A stretch of 64,000 nt of DNA from Salminus brasiliensis (GCF_030463535.1 NC_132896.1:25791709-25855708), one strand, 5' to 3'. Positions 1 to 12,283 are shown, counted from the first letter of the stretch. The notes: generated from the letters alone by a model not told the origin. Program-made: numbers and translations.

Positions 1-2457
1 CTACAGTCAAACCAGCTAATTTTACCATCAAATTAGATTGTCCAGTCAAAAAAATCACAACTAACACAACCCAATCTGACTGAGGCAGAACCTGCTTCCA
101 TGAAGTCGGCTTCTTTCAGCTTGGAAAAAGGCACTCTCATTTTGGCTACTGGAGCCATTAAAGCATCATGTATTATTAACCTGAAGCTTTACACAGACAA
201 CACACACAAAAGACCTCCCTTGAGAGCTATGCTAACAGACCGAAGGCTATGCTCAGTCTCCCAGCATAAAGCAGGTCTACCTAGCAAACACGCTGGGTCA
301 GCGGGTGAGGGGGATATCAAATCAAAGTCAATTCCACACGCAATCCTGTCTTTTCCTCTTCTCTTGCATTCAGAGCTGCTCCCTACTTTCCCAACTGCGA
401 GGATGAATCCAAAGAAGAAAAAGAAAAAAGAAAAAAAAGAGAGAAAAAAAAAAAACCTCAATATTTAACAGTCTCTGGTGTGGTTCGCTAGCTGACAGTG
501 AGACCAGGAGATAGATAAAGAGACAGAGCACACTTTCCCCTCACGCGGTTTGTGCCGAAACATGAGAGCAAAAGGGTAGGAGGTAGAAAAGAGAGAGAGG
601 GAGTAAAATAAAACCTAAAGAAAGAAGGAAGAAAGAACAAGAGTCCTGACCTGTGCTGAGAGTCGGCTTCTCAGCGACAAGAAGCAGAGGTTGTGCTCCC
701 TCCACACCCTTGAAGGCTAATGTGGAGCGCCAGCATTCCTGTCTGCCTCACAAAGACCTCAGGCAGCAAGTCATAACACTTCCTGCCAGGCTGTGGGAGC
801 TGCCTCCTGTGACTGGAGCACAGCGAATGCGTGTGCTGGGGAGGGGGGTGGGGTGTTGACGGGACGGCGATGGGGAGTGTGCGTTAAAGTGAGACTGAGA
901 CCGGCACAGAGGAGAGCAAGGGAGAAAAAGGTTTGTGTGTTCTTTACCAGTGCCTCTCTCTCTCTCTCTCACACTATTCCAGATGTACTGGGCGACAAGC
1001 ATATGGAGAGCACCAGGAACAAAGAGTAAGGGAGCAAGACCGGCTTCGTACCTCACGTCACGGGTTTGGATTCAAACTTGTTTGTGCTCTGGAGGGATGG
1101 CCCTGGCCTGTTGGTGGAGGAGCATTCAGAAAGTAAAGAGGACTGTCATCTTGATTTAAAAGGTTCATAAACCACCAAGTCAAGCCACATCCCAACTGAA
1201 CATCCAAATATTATTGGATCATTGGAACATAGTCCTCTTCTAGATCTTATAAACCATGTAGAGAGAATACCACAAGCATTACATGAACACACGACATGTG
1301 TCATTGTCATCACTGCTGCTTTTTCAGCAATGGTAAAACCATTACCAAAAACCGAGATGGGGAGGGCTGTGCGCTGGTGCCGAACAATGTACTCTCTGCT
1401 TTGCTCAGGAAACATTTAGCGTGAGGAACAACACAAAAACAACCAAGTGGTCAGCCCTGCCAACAGCACCCATTTTAAGACAACCTAGGAGCAAATCTAA
1501 AACAAAATCTTTGGGATTTAAGGTGTTAACGCTGCCAACACCCCAAGCAAACTGCTACGAGACGGACATTCCTGAAGCTCAGGTTACCACACGAGACTGA
1601 TCACCTGTTCAGCAAGTCCCATCTTGTATATGAGGAACAAAGCCCTCAAAGATCTGGTAGTGGTGTGGAAAAATGCATTGCGAAACATATGGAAGCACCA
1701 AGCTGAGCACTGCTGCACAGTGGAATCCCAGGCCAGGCCACAGTCTTTGCACTGCTGTCATTCAGCGCTCGCACACACTTGGTGCCTGTGGAACAGTTGT
1801 GAAGATCGTGTGTGTGGAAGCAAGGACCTAAAAGCAAGGCTTTGAGCAAACATCACAACAGGTGTTAACTTTCACCAACCCCCCAGGCCTCATAAACGCA
1901 GCATGGAATCTCCCGGAGAAACATGGGGCAACTGTTTAGGTTTTGCACATGCCATCAACACAGTCAGCTGCCTTGCAAGTTTAGGCAAATTTAGACCACA
2001 GTTATCATTTACAGAATTGTTGTGATGAACACCATTAAAGTTGTACAAATATAGTTGCAAAAAGCCATGTGTGAGCATGAATGCCTTCACCTACATGTCT
2101 TTGTGATTTGCAACTCTTAGACATCAGAAACTCTTAGTTTTACTTAGATGTATGATTCTGAAGCATTGCAACCAGTTAAATTGCAATAACCAAGCCTTTT
2201 GTAGAGAAATATTCAGTTTGTCAGTGTTCAATATGCACAACATGATCAGAAAAATATGTTCTTATTTTTTACTTACTACAATTTACTAATGAACATATAT
2301 ACATATCCATTATCAATAATACAAATGGAAGAGACATGGCAAGTCAACTAGAAGGTTTTGCAGTGGGACTGTGTTGGCAGGAATTTAAACAATCGAAATC
2401 TACCCAGTTCAGCAAAAAAAGTAAATAAGATAAATAAATAAAAATTACATTGCATAC
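1..2457. other. Left edge, no supported coding sequence
   Basis: I see no convincing exon here on either strand. The tract holds an A/G-rich run near 409-462, a purine-rich stretch near 560-640 and a short CT array near 954-972. A minus-strand splice-donor-like sequence (CACAG followed by gtcagg) reads out of the moderately GC-rich block 650-1000, so an alternative untranslated first exon of the minus-strand gene is possible but unproven. If the exon at 2458-2581 is real, everything to its left is intron or later exons of the same gene. Confidence 0.4.
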
Positions 2458-2581
2458 GTTTTCTGTCCCCAAAATAAAATCTTTGCGAATGATTTGCCGT
2501 TCCTCTGCTACATTCTTTAATAGCTCAGCCATATCTGCAACACTGTTAACATCCATTGATTTCATGCATTTGAATGGATCT
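2458..2581 (-). CDS. Coding exon of an unidentified minus-strand gene
   Basis: I do not recognise the protein. The 124-nt block has a pyrimidine-rich acceptor ending ttaaccag on its right and a donor gtatgc after codons GAA AAC on its left, with one open frame of 41 codons between them. The peptide reads D-P-F-K-C-M-K-S-M-D and then a charged, probably helical stretch containing MAELLKNVAEERQIIRKDF. This composition is typical of real coding sequence and unlike the other short frames nearby. Two in-frame ATGs (2565-2563 and 2556-2554) could be the translation start if the only upstream exon is the untranslated one proposed at 8203-8260; otherwise this is an internal exon. The next exons would lie left of the window or are not recognisable here. 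Confidence 0.55.
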
Positions 2582-5429
2582 CTGGTTAACCACAAAGAAG
2601 GAAATCAACAAGAAGATGTATACTTTAACCAAATGTAATGTAGCGCTGGAGGCATACTACTTTGTGTGATAGTGAGCAGAATTTTTTAAAGCATGGGAAA
2701 ATCAGTAGTTTTCAGTGGTATGTTCCATTGACCCTCCACCCCCAAAATATTTACCCCAGTATTCTATTACATAACTCTAGGTTATAATATTTTTAAGCAG
2801 CAAAGCATGCATGAGAGTAGTTTGTGATGTTTATAATGAAGTGCAATGTTTTCTACTATACGTATTTTGGAACTAGCCATAGAACAACACAGTATATCCA
2901 ACCAATCCAAAAATTCAGCGACACTGAAAAGCCTGCGCAGGCTCTGAAGTAACCCTGTACAATGTTGCATAGCCAACAAATTGGGGTCAGATCAGTTGTT
3001 ATGGCCAACATCCAGCAGTACACAGACAGCCTAAACATCAGACCACATATGATGAGCCAAACAGAGACTTGCAGTTTTCAGTCACCAATACTATTACAGC
3101 AATGGAGAAAATTCAGTGGGCCATCAGTCACACCTCACTTTCACAATCCACAGGAACACATTCCCTCAAGCAGGCAAAACTCAAAAGGCAGAAATTGCCA
3201 TGGAATGCTCCAGCACAAACTTGCTTGGTCTTGCATCTCCAATAACAAGTCACAGATCATACGGTTAAAATAAACGACCAAAGCGCGTTGAAGACTCACA
3301 TAAACACACTCTTAATAAATCATGTGAAAGTGGGTTGATGTGATTGGAAAGCTGCTGTTTTTGTAAAGAGAGACTGAAACACATGCAGATCATTCAAAGT
3401 GAATCTCTGCAGCAGGCAAGACTTGTGTGTTGCCCTTACCCAAAAGTGGACATCAACATGTCATGAATACCTGAAAAGAAAGTCACAGCATTCCAAAAAA
3501 ATCATCTTGGTAAAACCACACAGGTGTGCAAGAATTCCTTATATGGCCAATCTCTAAAAAGGTACTTTCCAAGCTTTAAGGTCAGGTTAACATTTTTGCT
3601 CATAGACGTTTTCCAATAGAAGATTTCTGGAACATTCCAGAACAACTGGGTGCCAAGACGTTGGAAATGTTTTGGCTGGAGAGCGGATTGTCAACCTTCC
3701 CTGTAACAGCATATTTACGCCATTTAAGTCTCAGTCAACTCGAATGTTGTTGTATAGTAAATATTATGTGCATACACATATGACAACCCAGCCCAAGTGG
3801 CAATGGTCAACAAGGCTAGATGTAGAAGCTGTTTAACCATAATTTCAGTGATAGGAGCTTCATTCTGCAGCTCATTTACACAAACTCAGGATTTCACTTT
3901 AATGCCTATATAACACATTCAATAAGATCACTAAGCTATAGCTAGCTAGCTAGCTGGCTAACTGCACTGTCGTGCTTCTAAAAAGGACTGGCATAGAGCA
4001 CCCAGTGCTTGCATTAGCGCTCTATGTCTTCTTGACCTCTGTATGAGCTTAGCACAAATCACACAATGTTTATTAACAATAGACAGAAATTGTGGGAGGC
4101 AGCTAAAACAAATTGCACATGGAGCTATCCTGCAGCAGGTGCCTAACGCAAGGCACACTTCATGTCTAGCTATGCTGCAAACAACAGAATGTAAGTAGCT
4201 GATGTAAACAACAGCATTTTGTCTCTGCCAGTTCATAGTGAACACAAGATGAATGAAGAATGAATGAAGCAGGAGGCAGAGATGGACATGCTGGTTTGGC
4301 TTAATTAAGTCAGGCCAGCTTCCATTCTCTCGCACCTTTGTCAAAGACGATTGTGTAGTGTATTGTGTCTTTCCACTTTCTTTTTTAACATATGGCCAAA
4401 TATTTGAGCACATCAGGACATTTATGCATTGAAATGCTTATGGTGAAGCTCAGGTAATTGCTCTACAGCAGTATAACAAAACAGCATTATATATGACGAG
4501 CATCAAAAGGGATTGTTAGTCCCTATTTAAACAGAGACCTTGGTGATGTTGATGGTGACTCAGGGTGAGCTGGAAGTGTAACTGCTTCAAACCAGAGGCT
4601 TTTATGAGGGGAAAATGTGGCAAGGTTGGGTCTGGGGAGATTGAGCCAGCGACAATGTTTGCGACTTCCCAAATCTCGAGCCGACAAGACTCTAGGCGAG
4701 ACTGTATCAGACACAGTAGTGGCGGAAAATAAGATTTAACTGTCTGACCACTAGGGAAACAAAGGGCATATAACCATGTGAAATGAAAAGTCTGTATAAA
4801 AGCATGCTTATACACACACCCAGCCACAGTTATAAAATGACAAGTCACACTACTCACTGAAATTATTTCCATAGAGCAATACAAGGCTAAGGAAACTGAA
4901 ACGCATTAAGCTTCCACAGACTCCTGCTCTTCAGCTGAAAAGGAATGCGTCAAGTTTTCCTGGTTACTTCTGTCAAAACCCGAAATAAACTATGAAGCAG
5001 GACAGCCATGTTAGCCATGGTCTAATTTACAGCAATTGAAACAGTAAAAGAAAACAGAAGAACCTTAAGGGGACTGTAGCAGGCTTCTCTGTATTATCCG
5101 TTTTCCCCACACCCCTAAAAATGGTTTTACGAATCTATATGTGGTTTCAAACCAGATTTCTATACATGCAACCTAGTTTGACTGGTCTGATTGGATTGTG
5201 TGTGTTTTGCACGTCACAAGCAGCCTCATTAAAATTATACCACACCCGCAGCCGGGTTCAAATTGGTCAGGTTAAAGGATGCTTTTTTTTTGGCGCACTT
5301 CACAAACAAATGACATTACAAACAATACATTAACCTGCAGACCATAGAAAATGAAAAGGATTAACATTATCTGCGGACCACGTCAGCTCGCATTATTGTC
5401 CTGTTCTGTTTATGTTGTAGTGGACAGGT

Positions 5430-5690
5430 GCAGCACTGCTGTGAAATACAGAGTGATCGTTCTGTTAGCGAGGTGTAGTTGAAAAATAACGGCACACACA
5501 ATACCATCTAAACTCATAAACGCAATGGATTTGCATGCCCCTCCCTTGTCGGCACACTGGCATGTGTATTGTCACAATAGAAACCACATTGAATGGACAG
5601 GCAACTGGAACTACAGTCTCAACTGTGCAAGTCTGATCCGGTCACTTGTAACGTGAAAATTAAATCAGATTTAATGGCCTGATTTGAACC
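5430..5690 (+). repeat. Direct repeat copy 1 (about 250 bp, diverged)
   Basis: This block aligns by eye with 7112-7350 in the same orientation. Shared landmarks in order are a TAACGGCACACA-type motif, a CATCTAA..CTC.TAAAC segment, CCCCTCCC followed by GTC.GCACAC, an ATGTG.ATTGT segment and a final CAGATTTAA. The copies differ at many bases and by small indels, so this is an old interspersed or duplicated sequence. Its class is unknown. Confidence 0.55.
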
Positions 5691-5747
5691 TGAAGTTTGA
5701 ATTAACACCTGAAAAGGATCATAAATCGTATTTATCTAAACAACACT

Positions 5748-5797
5748 CTGACCACATGGTCTTATGCAACAACAGTGATAACAACACGGCCCGTTTT
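5748..5797 (+). repeat. Short direct repeat, copy 1 (partner 6147-6195)
   Basis: About 50 bp including ACCACATGGTCTT and CAACAGTGATAAC recurs at 6147-6195 with few changes, in the same orientation and about 400 bp away. It may be part of the same repetitive unit as the larger pair at 5430 and 7112. Confidence 0.6.
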
Positions 5798-6146
5798 CAT
5801 TAAGCTTTTACAAATTTAACAAATCTAGCCTACAATTGCCAGCACTGTGTGACGCTCGGTTAGCTGTGCTTATTCTTGTGGGATGGTGGTAGCAGTAGCA
5901 GTAATAGTAGTAGTGCCTGAGTTGTACTTTAAGATGCTTATGTTGAAGCTATTTCAAAGCTTTGTTGTTTTATAAGGAACATTTTCAGATCAGTATCAGC
6001 GGACACTAAAAGTTTCAATACTGGTAAAAGAAAAAAAAAGCAGAACCGTGCAGTCTCTACCAGAACCACTGTCAAAAAAAAAAAGTTGCTGACAATCAAC
6101 CTCCCACAGACCTAGTTTATTGTCTTGCTAACACAATCCCAGCCAA

Positions 6147-6195
6147 ACAACACCCTGACCACATGGTCTTCTGCAACGACAGTGATAACTACAAC
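6147..6195 (+). repeat. Short direct repeat, copy 2 (partner 5748-5797)
   Basis: Reads CCTGACCACATGGTCTTCTG and then a CAACGACAGTGATAAC segment, closely matching the copy at 5748-5797. Confidence 0.6.
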
Positions 6196-6441
6196 ATGTT
6201 TTGGAAACATGAGCACATGATAACTGCTACTCATCAAGGACAAGTTCTTTGGGAGAATGAGAAAGGGATACTTTGAGAGTGAGAAAGACAGATAGCTGCA
6301 AAACCACTGCGCTGGTAAACAAGGTTGTGAGCCCGATCCAGTTGTTCAGAGGCCAAACCTTGACACCACATGAACATGCAAGAAGCGTTATGACCATACA
6401 GCAATTACAGTCATAAGGTCTTCCCAACAGATCAGTCATGC

Positions 6442-6472
<31 letters not shown>

Positions 6473-7111
6473 TGCTAAAACAACACCCAGGAACACGAGA
6501 GGAATCTGGGACGACCGCAGAACTGAGCTTCAGAGGCCATCGAAGCCCAGTAGAAGAATCAGACTTAAAGCACCGTACAGCTAAAATCACTGTGATGTCA
6601 GCCTACACCATGTCTGGTTCCTTCGCTTTCCTTCTTGGAGGTACATTTATAAAAAGCCTGTTCGTCACACTCCTGTGGTTGCAATCCAAAGAAAAGCCAA
6701 AACCAGACATTCCTATCTAGCCAAGGAATCCGAGAGGAGAACAGCCTCGCTTTCATGGACCGTGTCTGAAGCGTTGAGCAACTCGAGCAACCCAGGACAG
6801 AGGCCTGTTTCTTTTTGTACAAGGCATGTTACACAGTGGAAGTGTGTCCATAATTCATCATTATTTTCCCAAGCTGAAGGGAAGTAGGTCTTTAGGATTT
6901 CAGAACAGAGTTTCTTGTGGAAGCTGGCAACTATTATCTTAACCTATTATGGAGGCTCATGACTAAGGTCTAAAATAAATGCCTCATTCAGACCAAAGTG
7001 GTGGTCCTGTAACTGTAAGGTAAGAACAACCATCACCTTGTATATGATCTGAGCTGGCCCTGAAGTAGGGAAACACAGGGTTCTTGCAATCGCATACAAG
7101 TGCAGTCCTGG

Positions 7112-7350
7112 TGTGCAACACAGAAGGGATCATTCTGCTAGTCAGTTAAAGTTGATAGCTAAGTAACGGCACACATCATCTAAGCTCGTAAACTTAACCG
7201 ATTTACCTTCCCCTCCCATGTCTGCACACTTGAATGTGCATTGTTACTATAAAAAAAAAAAAAAAAAAAAACACACACTATGATGTCCAGGAAAATATAA
7301 CAACAGTCTGACTGTACAAATCAGATTTGGTCAATGTAAATAAGTCAGAT
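7112..7350 (+). repeat. Direct repeat copy 2 (about 240 bp, diverged)
   Basis: Partner of 5430-5690, about 1.7 kb away in the same orientation. It carries an A21 run (7251-7271) that copy 1 lacks, at a position where copy 1 reads cacaatagaaacc. This suggests slippage or insertion in this copy after the duplication. Confidence 0.55.
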
Positions 7351-8202
7351 TTAACAAGTTGATAAGGCCAGCAAAGTAAATTAAAGGCTAAGCCTGAAAA
7401 TTATTACCCAACTACTCCCCAAACAATATGACGTAACATTAGAAACAGACCATTTACATCATTTATCAGAGAGGGCATAGACACTGTACGTCATCATGTG
7501 GCTTTTAAGGATCTATTACGTAGTGAGATCACAGGCTGTATCACACCGTGTTAGAACCGAGTACTGCAGAAGGGGGAGTTGAGGTAAACTGGTAATTGCT
7601 GCATTATAATGCACTTAATTAATATAAATTGCTAACTTTACTGCAATATTAAGAGTGGACGAGCATTTCAACCAATTAAATACATAACTAACGTTAGATT
7701 TATGGTCGAAAAACGGTCTATTACCTGTGAGCTGTACTGTATGTCTTTTACACGTAGTTATCCTAGATAGAGCTAGAGAAAGCACAAACGCCTTGGACCG
7801 AATGAATGCCAGTGCCCACGGTAGCTAAACAGGTTTGACAGGGAGCTAAAATAACTTTAAGAAAACTGTCAAGAACACTATTAGCTAAATATTTTTATTT
7901 TTTTTCATAGTAAATTAAAAACCGTCCAAAACTTGGAAAGGTGCCGTAGGTGTTTAGCTCGAGCACATCAGTGAAACCCAAGCTGAGTGAAGCGAGGCAA
8001 TCCTGGAGATGTTGCTGCTAGCAACTTTAGCTACACACCGAGGGGAGTATTCAACCCTCTGTCGTGCCAAAGACGCCAAAAACATCATTCACTGCACGTA
8101 GAATAACACCACGGGGTACACACGACCACCCAAAACGCAAGAATAGCATCTTAATTGAGAAGAAAGCATTAATAGGAGTTATTTTCCAGCCAACTTACTC
8201 GT

Positions 8203-8260
8203 TCAGTCCCACTCTTTCCGTTGCCCTGCTGGCGTCCCCACTCCCTCGCTCACATCCCTA
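8203..8260 (-). other. Possible untranslated first exon of the left-hand gene
   Basis: On the minus strand a GC-rich segment (GGGGACGCCAGCAGGGCAAC and following bases) runs into a strong donor, GAACGA followed by gtaagttgg, with the intron starting at about 8202. Together with the CCAAT and GC boxes just to its right this looks like exon 1 and its promoter. No start codon with a convincing frame is seen, so it is called untranslated. The exact start is not determined. Confidence 0.4.
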
Positions 8261-8372
8261 AGGCCCGCCTCCAGCGGGGAAAATCAGCGCGCAGTCTCCG
8301 CCCACTCGCACTCCCATTGGTCCAAACTAACGAACACCTCTCAAAGGTGTCCTCAACATGATTGGTTAAATG
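8261..8372 (-). promoter_or_regulatory. Promoter-like block with GC and CCAAT boxes
   Basis: Within an AT-rich region this stretch is GC-rich with several CpGs. It holds GC-box-like cores (cccgcctcc near 8264 and ccgcccactc near 8299) and two ATTGG sequences (8316-8320 and 8361-8365), which are CCAAT boxes on the minus strand. Spacing relative to the donor at about 8202 fits a minus-strand promoter. A plus-strand transcript from the same block cannot be excluded, but no plus-strand exon was found downstream. Confidence 0.45.
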
Positions 8373-9299
8373 TCCTGTCACTAATAACCCGAATATCACC
8401 GTCCCTCCACGCCCACTTTATATAATATTCGCATGGGCAGTAACAGGTGAGAAAGTCGTGTACTTCAGAGATGGCCTCGTCTTTTTGCCTGCTGTTGAAG
8501 AATGTGCGGAGGTGTTACACACTCCAGCTATAGTTTCTTTATATTTATTTATATTTATTCTTTATTTAGAATTTGGTCTTAAAACGTCCCATTTGGACCA
8601 GAAGTGTACCACTACTGCTGCACCGTTCTCAGTGATTCACTTCGAATAGATGTCCTTGCAGAAAGCTGCTTATCTAAATATAGGCCTGGTGTTCCTACTC
8701 ATTCCACTAATATGCACCAGCCACTGCCTTTTTCTGACCATGGTGCTCGGTTTGGCTTGTAATTAAGGGTTCATTTCCCAAGACTGCAAGAAACAGCCAT
8801 CAAGGTGTGGGATGAGGGCTGTTCTTAAAGCTCTAATCAAGAAGCAGAGACACATGGGCTGTGTCTGGGTTTACTAACAGATATGGCGGATGTGCTTGCT
8901 TGTCTGTAGCCTGTGTTATTACAGCATGAAAACCTAGCCTGCCAGGGTGTCCATGGAGATTTTCAGTTATTCAGGTCACTAGATTGTCTTGGAATAAGAC
9001 TGGATAATCATGATTTCTGTACTTTTTGAAGATTTAATGAGCAATCCACTTGCCTTGAGTGATATTATTAGAAAGCCCGCCAGATGCAGCAGTTCCTGAA
9101 TAGGTCTCTTTTCCTGTCGCATTCAGGGATTTGAATACTAAAAAGCAGTCTGTAAAAGCAAGACTGTCCTATCTAATTTTTACTATATATGGCAACTTAT
9201 GAAGAAGGTTGCCTTTTTTGCCATGTTGTTTTCATTACATTGAGACCAGTGATGTTACATATGTTCTCATATTGTGGTAAATTTAACCTTTCTTTATTT
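8373..9299. other. Intergenic, nothing recognised
   Basis: AT-rich single-copy-looking sequence with no splice-bounded coding frame and no recognisable repeat. The frame at 8362-8649 has a start codon but no similarity or codon pattern that I can support. Confidence 0.4.
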
Positions 9300-9309
9300 T
9301 GTGTCCTGC

Positions 9310-9812
9310 TGTATTAGCACAGGCCGAGCAAGTTGTGAACCAGCGTGACCTGCTCGTCCAAGCTTTCAATCAGCACGACTAGCTTGACCAAGCTGGTTGT
9401 AAATCTCTCTTACAACATCTACTGATCTTCAGAGAAACATTAGGCAGCCCAGACTAGCATCCATTTCTCCCTTCCGTGTCCTAATAGTAGTGGTAATGTG
9501 TGTGTGGAGCAGCATGATCTACTAATCCAGGCTTTCAATCAACATGACAAACTTGACCAAGCTTTCAATCAGCTTAACCAGTTGACCAATCTGTTTTCAC
9601 CTGGCTTCCCTGAAAGACCAGCTTAGACCATCCGAAACCATTTGAAACCAGCTACCAACAAAAACACGGGTGTATATCTCTCTTACAACATCTGCTGATC
9701 TTCAGACAGCCATTAAGTACGCTAGCTTAGGCTCAGTTTCTTCCGTCTGTGTTCTAACAGCTGTGGTAATGTGTGGGGGTGGGGGGGGGGGTGTAGGAGC
9801 AGCTCTAGCTTC
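9310..9812 (+). repeat. Diverged tandem duplication, unit about 260 bp
   Basis: The segment beginning ATCTCTCTTACAACATCT at 9403 recurs at 9674 with the same continuation (CTGATCTTCAGA, then the cattag/cattaa region, a TTCTTCCGTC-type block, ctaa.ag..gtggtaatgtgtg and a G/T-rich end). Between and before the units are repeated GACC, AAGCTTTCAATCA and CAAGCT words, such as those at 9359-9385 and 9530-9575. It looks like a satellite-like or degenerate transposon array. A poly-G run (9780-9790) sits at the end of the second unit. Confidence 0.6.
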
Positions 9813-9897
9813 TTACCTTGATATACTTAACACATATGAGCATTTTTTTTTAATATGCACCACAGTCATAATTACTTATAAGAGAATATTAGTGAGT

Positions 9898-9990
9898 GAA
9901 TATCAGAATCAGATTTGTTGGCCAAGTATGTTCAGACACAGGGAATTAGTTTCTTCATTTCACGAGGAATATGCGTACATTGCCCAGCTC
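9898..9990 (-). mobile_element. 3' end fragment of a non-LTR retrotransposon
   Basis: Read on the minus strand this gives an AATTCCCTGTGTCTGAACAT-type segment, then TTGGCCAACAAATCTGATTC. That is the typical 3' terminus of fish CR1/L2/Rex-like LINEs, which end in a TGATTC-type short repeat. The same kind of terminus occurs in plus orientation at 40801-40870. Only the last hundred bases are present. Confidence 0.5.
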
Positions 9991-10913
9991 TAGTATCTTA
10001 TCGTTTCTCAGTCACTCTCCCTAAATAGCGACTGATGTCATTCACACAGGAACATGGCGGGACCACCCATGTTTTAATTGAGGGGCACTAAATATGATGC
10101 AATTTGGGGTAATAAAGGACTCATGAGAATGAACCAAAAACAGAACAGTTTGTCCTGGGAATGGTTCGGTCTTTGTCAGGCTCTTACGATCAGGTCAGAC
10201 TGAGCAAACATGCCCTGCTTGCTACAGAAGCAGAAGGTGAAATAGGAAGTCCAGTCGCACATGAAATACATGAAAACGTTTTTGTTCAGGCCTGGATTTT
10301 AATCATATAAAGTAGTAACATTTGAGAACATTACAAATACAAATGCAGCTAAAGTGAAAAATATTGATCATTTTAATAAGAGCCCATCAACAGTGGCCTC
10401 TGTCAAGGGGTGGGCTATATTAGGCAGCAAAGGAACAGCCAGTTGTTGAAGGTGAGAAAAATTGGTCAAGCATAAGGAACTCTAAGAAGGGTCAAATTGT
10501 GAAGGCTGGATGACTCGGCCAGAGCATCTCCAAAACATCAGGCAGGTGGGGTGTTTTCAGTATGCAGTGGTCAGTACGTCCCAGTACCGCCTGTGGTTAG
10601 GAACCTAAGGCTCATTGATGCGAGTCATGGAAGCCCCATCTTACCACTTAAAGATATTACAGGATCTGTAGGTGTTTTGTAAGTTTTGTAGGTGTTCATA
10701 TTATCTGGAAGTATGACCAATATAGAGTAATACAGAGTAATGTTACTGTGTGTGCTATGAGGGAAAACCCAGTGTAACCGTTTACAGTATCTGTAAGAAT
10801 GTAATGTTACTGTACGTTCTATGAGCGCAAACCCAAAAAAACATGCATATTATTTGGAAGAATATAAAGTAACCTTTCACACAATAGGTACACATTATGA
10901 TGGGGGAAATGAA

Positions 10914-11000
10914 AAGGTGCAAAGGTGCATGTATTTGTCACTGTACACTGTACAGCGAAATGTGTCCTCCGCATTTAACCCATCTGGTAGTGAACACACA

Positions 11001-11036
<36 letters not shown>

Positions 11037-11220
11037 AGGGGCAGTGAGTACACACACACACCCAGAGCGGTGGGCAGCCAACTCCAGCGCCCGGGGAGCA
11101 GAGAGGGTAAAGGGCCTTGCTCAAGGGCCCAACAGTGGCAGTTTGCCGAGCCCGGGAATCGAACCCACAACCCTGTTATCAATATCCCGGCGCTCTAACC
11201 GCTGAGCCACCACTGCCCCT
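10914..11220 (-). mobile_element. tRNA-derived SINE (family A), minus orientation
   Basis: The minus strand begins with a tRNA-like head, GGGGCAGTGGTGGCTCAGCG, containing box A (TGGCTCAGCGGTTAGAGC) and box B (GGGTTCGATTCCCGGG-like). Next come a body with CAAGGCCCTTTACCCTCTCT, a TG microsatellite and a 3' segment ending near GTGACAAATAC.TGCACCTTT. The same element occurs at 35068-35352 and 44691-45017. It is essentially full length, with the internal AC array at 10999-11033. Confidence 0.85.
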
Positions 11221-12283
11221 AAAAAAAGGCAACTGTAAGCAAAAACAAATGGAACTGTTCACAATATCAGGAAGAATGTAAGTGTGAATGTAACTAAGGG
11301 GAAAACCTAATGTAAAGATAAGGTTTGAAAAAATGAATGCATTCATTTTGATTAATTATTTACAGAAGAATATCTCACTGTTTATCAATTAACACTGATT
11401 AACTGACATGATGCCCCCTTAATGGGACATTTACCTTTTAAAGATACTTAAATACTTAAAGACATAACTGTGAATAGAAGCACTGTCCTCTGCAGGTTCT
11501 GCAACAAGGAATTTTTGTACCACTGGAGTACTTCAAGCCTGAGATATCACCTCAACACAAAGGTCCAAGCCTGATGCTAGAGCTAGCAGTCACAGAACGT
11601 GTAATTCATTAGATTCACCTTTATTGTAATTGCTTTAAACATTAGTAAAGATGTAACTGTACACAATATCAGAAAGAATGTAGTCTTACTGAACAACGTA
11701 TGAGGAGAAGACTAACATAACTGGCAGTGTCAGAAATCATGCAAGCAAGTAGATTTTAGGTTACTAATCAACTTTAATGTGGTTTGAGGCAAGTGTGTGA
11801 TGACTTAGGCATGCAGATTACACAATGCTAATGTATGGGTTACAGTTGGAACTTTACAACTGAAGAAGGAGGCAAATCCCTGGTTGCAAAGCAAATGGAG
11901 TAGGTTGTAATACTCAACATGACGTCTGTATTACAGAAAGCCTTACCAAGACCCCATCACATTGTTGATAAACGTGGAAAAAGGTCTCTTTCCTGTTGTG
12001 GTGATATAAGCAGGTGTCGTTGCCAAAACTAAAAATTGTGCATTGTGCATGAGCCAAAGAGTAAAAAAAAAAAGATGCAGACATCAAAAAGAACTTTCTC
12101 AAATGTCTATCATAGCCTTTTATTGATGTTATAATCCTGCCTAATGCACTACAAAGCCATATAAAAGTCAGCTTAACCTAAACATTAAGGCAGTTTCTGT
12201 TTTTGTTATGTGCACTTGAGGACACCAGAGTTTACCCAGCTCAAACTTCTTTGGCTTTTAATTATGGATGACTGTGGCATCAT
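11221..12283. other. Intergenic, nothing recognised
   Basis: AT-rich sequence, no coding exon supported, no repeat recognised. Confidence 0.4.

Larger units (their letters stand above)
2582..8202. other. Presumed first intron of the left-hand gene
   Basis: No coding exon is seen on either strand. The tract is AT-rich with two homopolymer A runs (6442-6467 and 7251-7271), a cluster of CTAG/GCTA tetramers near 3941-3955, and two pairs of direct repeats listed separately. Assignment as an intron rests only on the promoter-like block to the right and the exon to the left. Confidence 0.35.

Noticed and set aside
1146..1415. 90-codon minus-strand frame as another exon of the left-hand gene
   Set aside because: No convincing acceptor or donor fits the frame, and the composition is not coding-like.
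3958..4413. 151-codon minus-strand open frame
   Set aside because: No familiar motif, cysteine and histidine-rich chance-like composition, no splice or promoter context, and inside a presumed intron.
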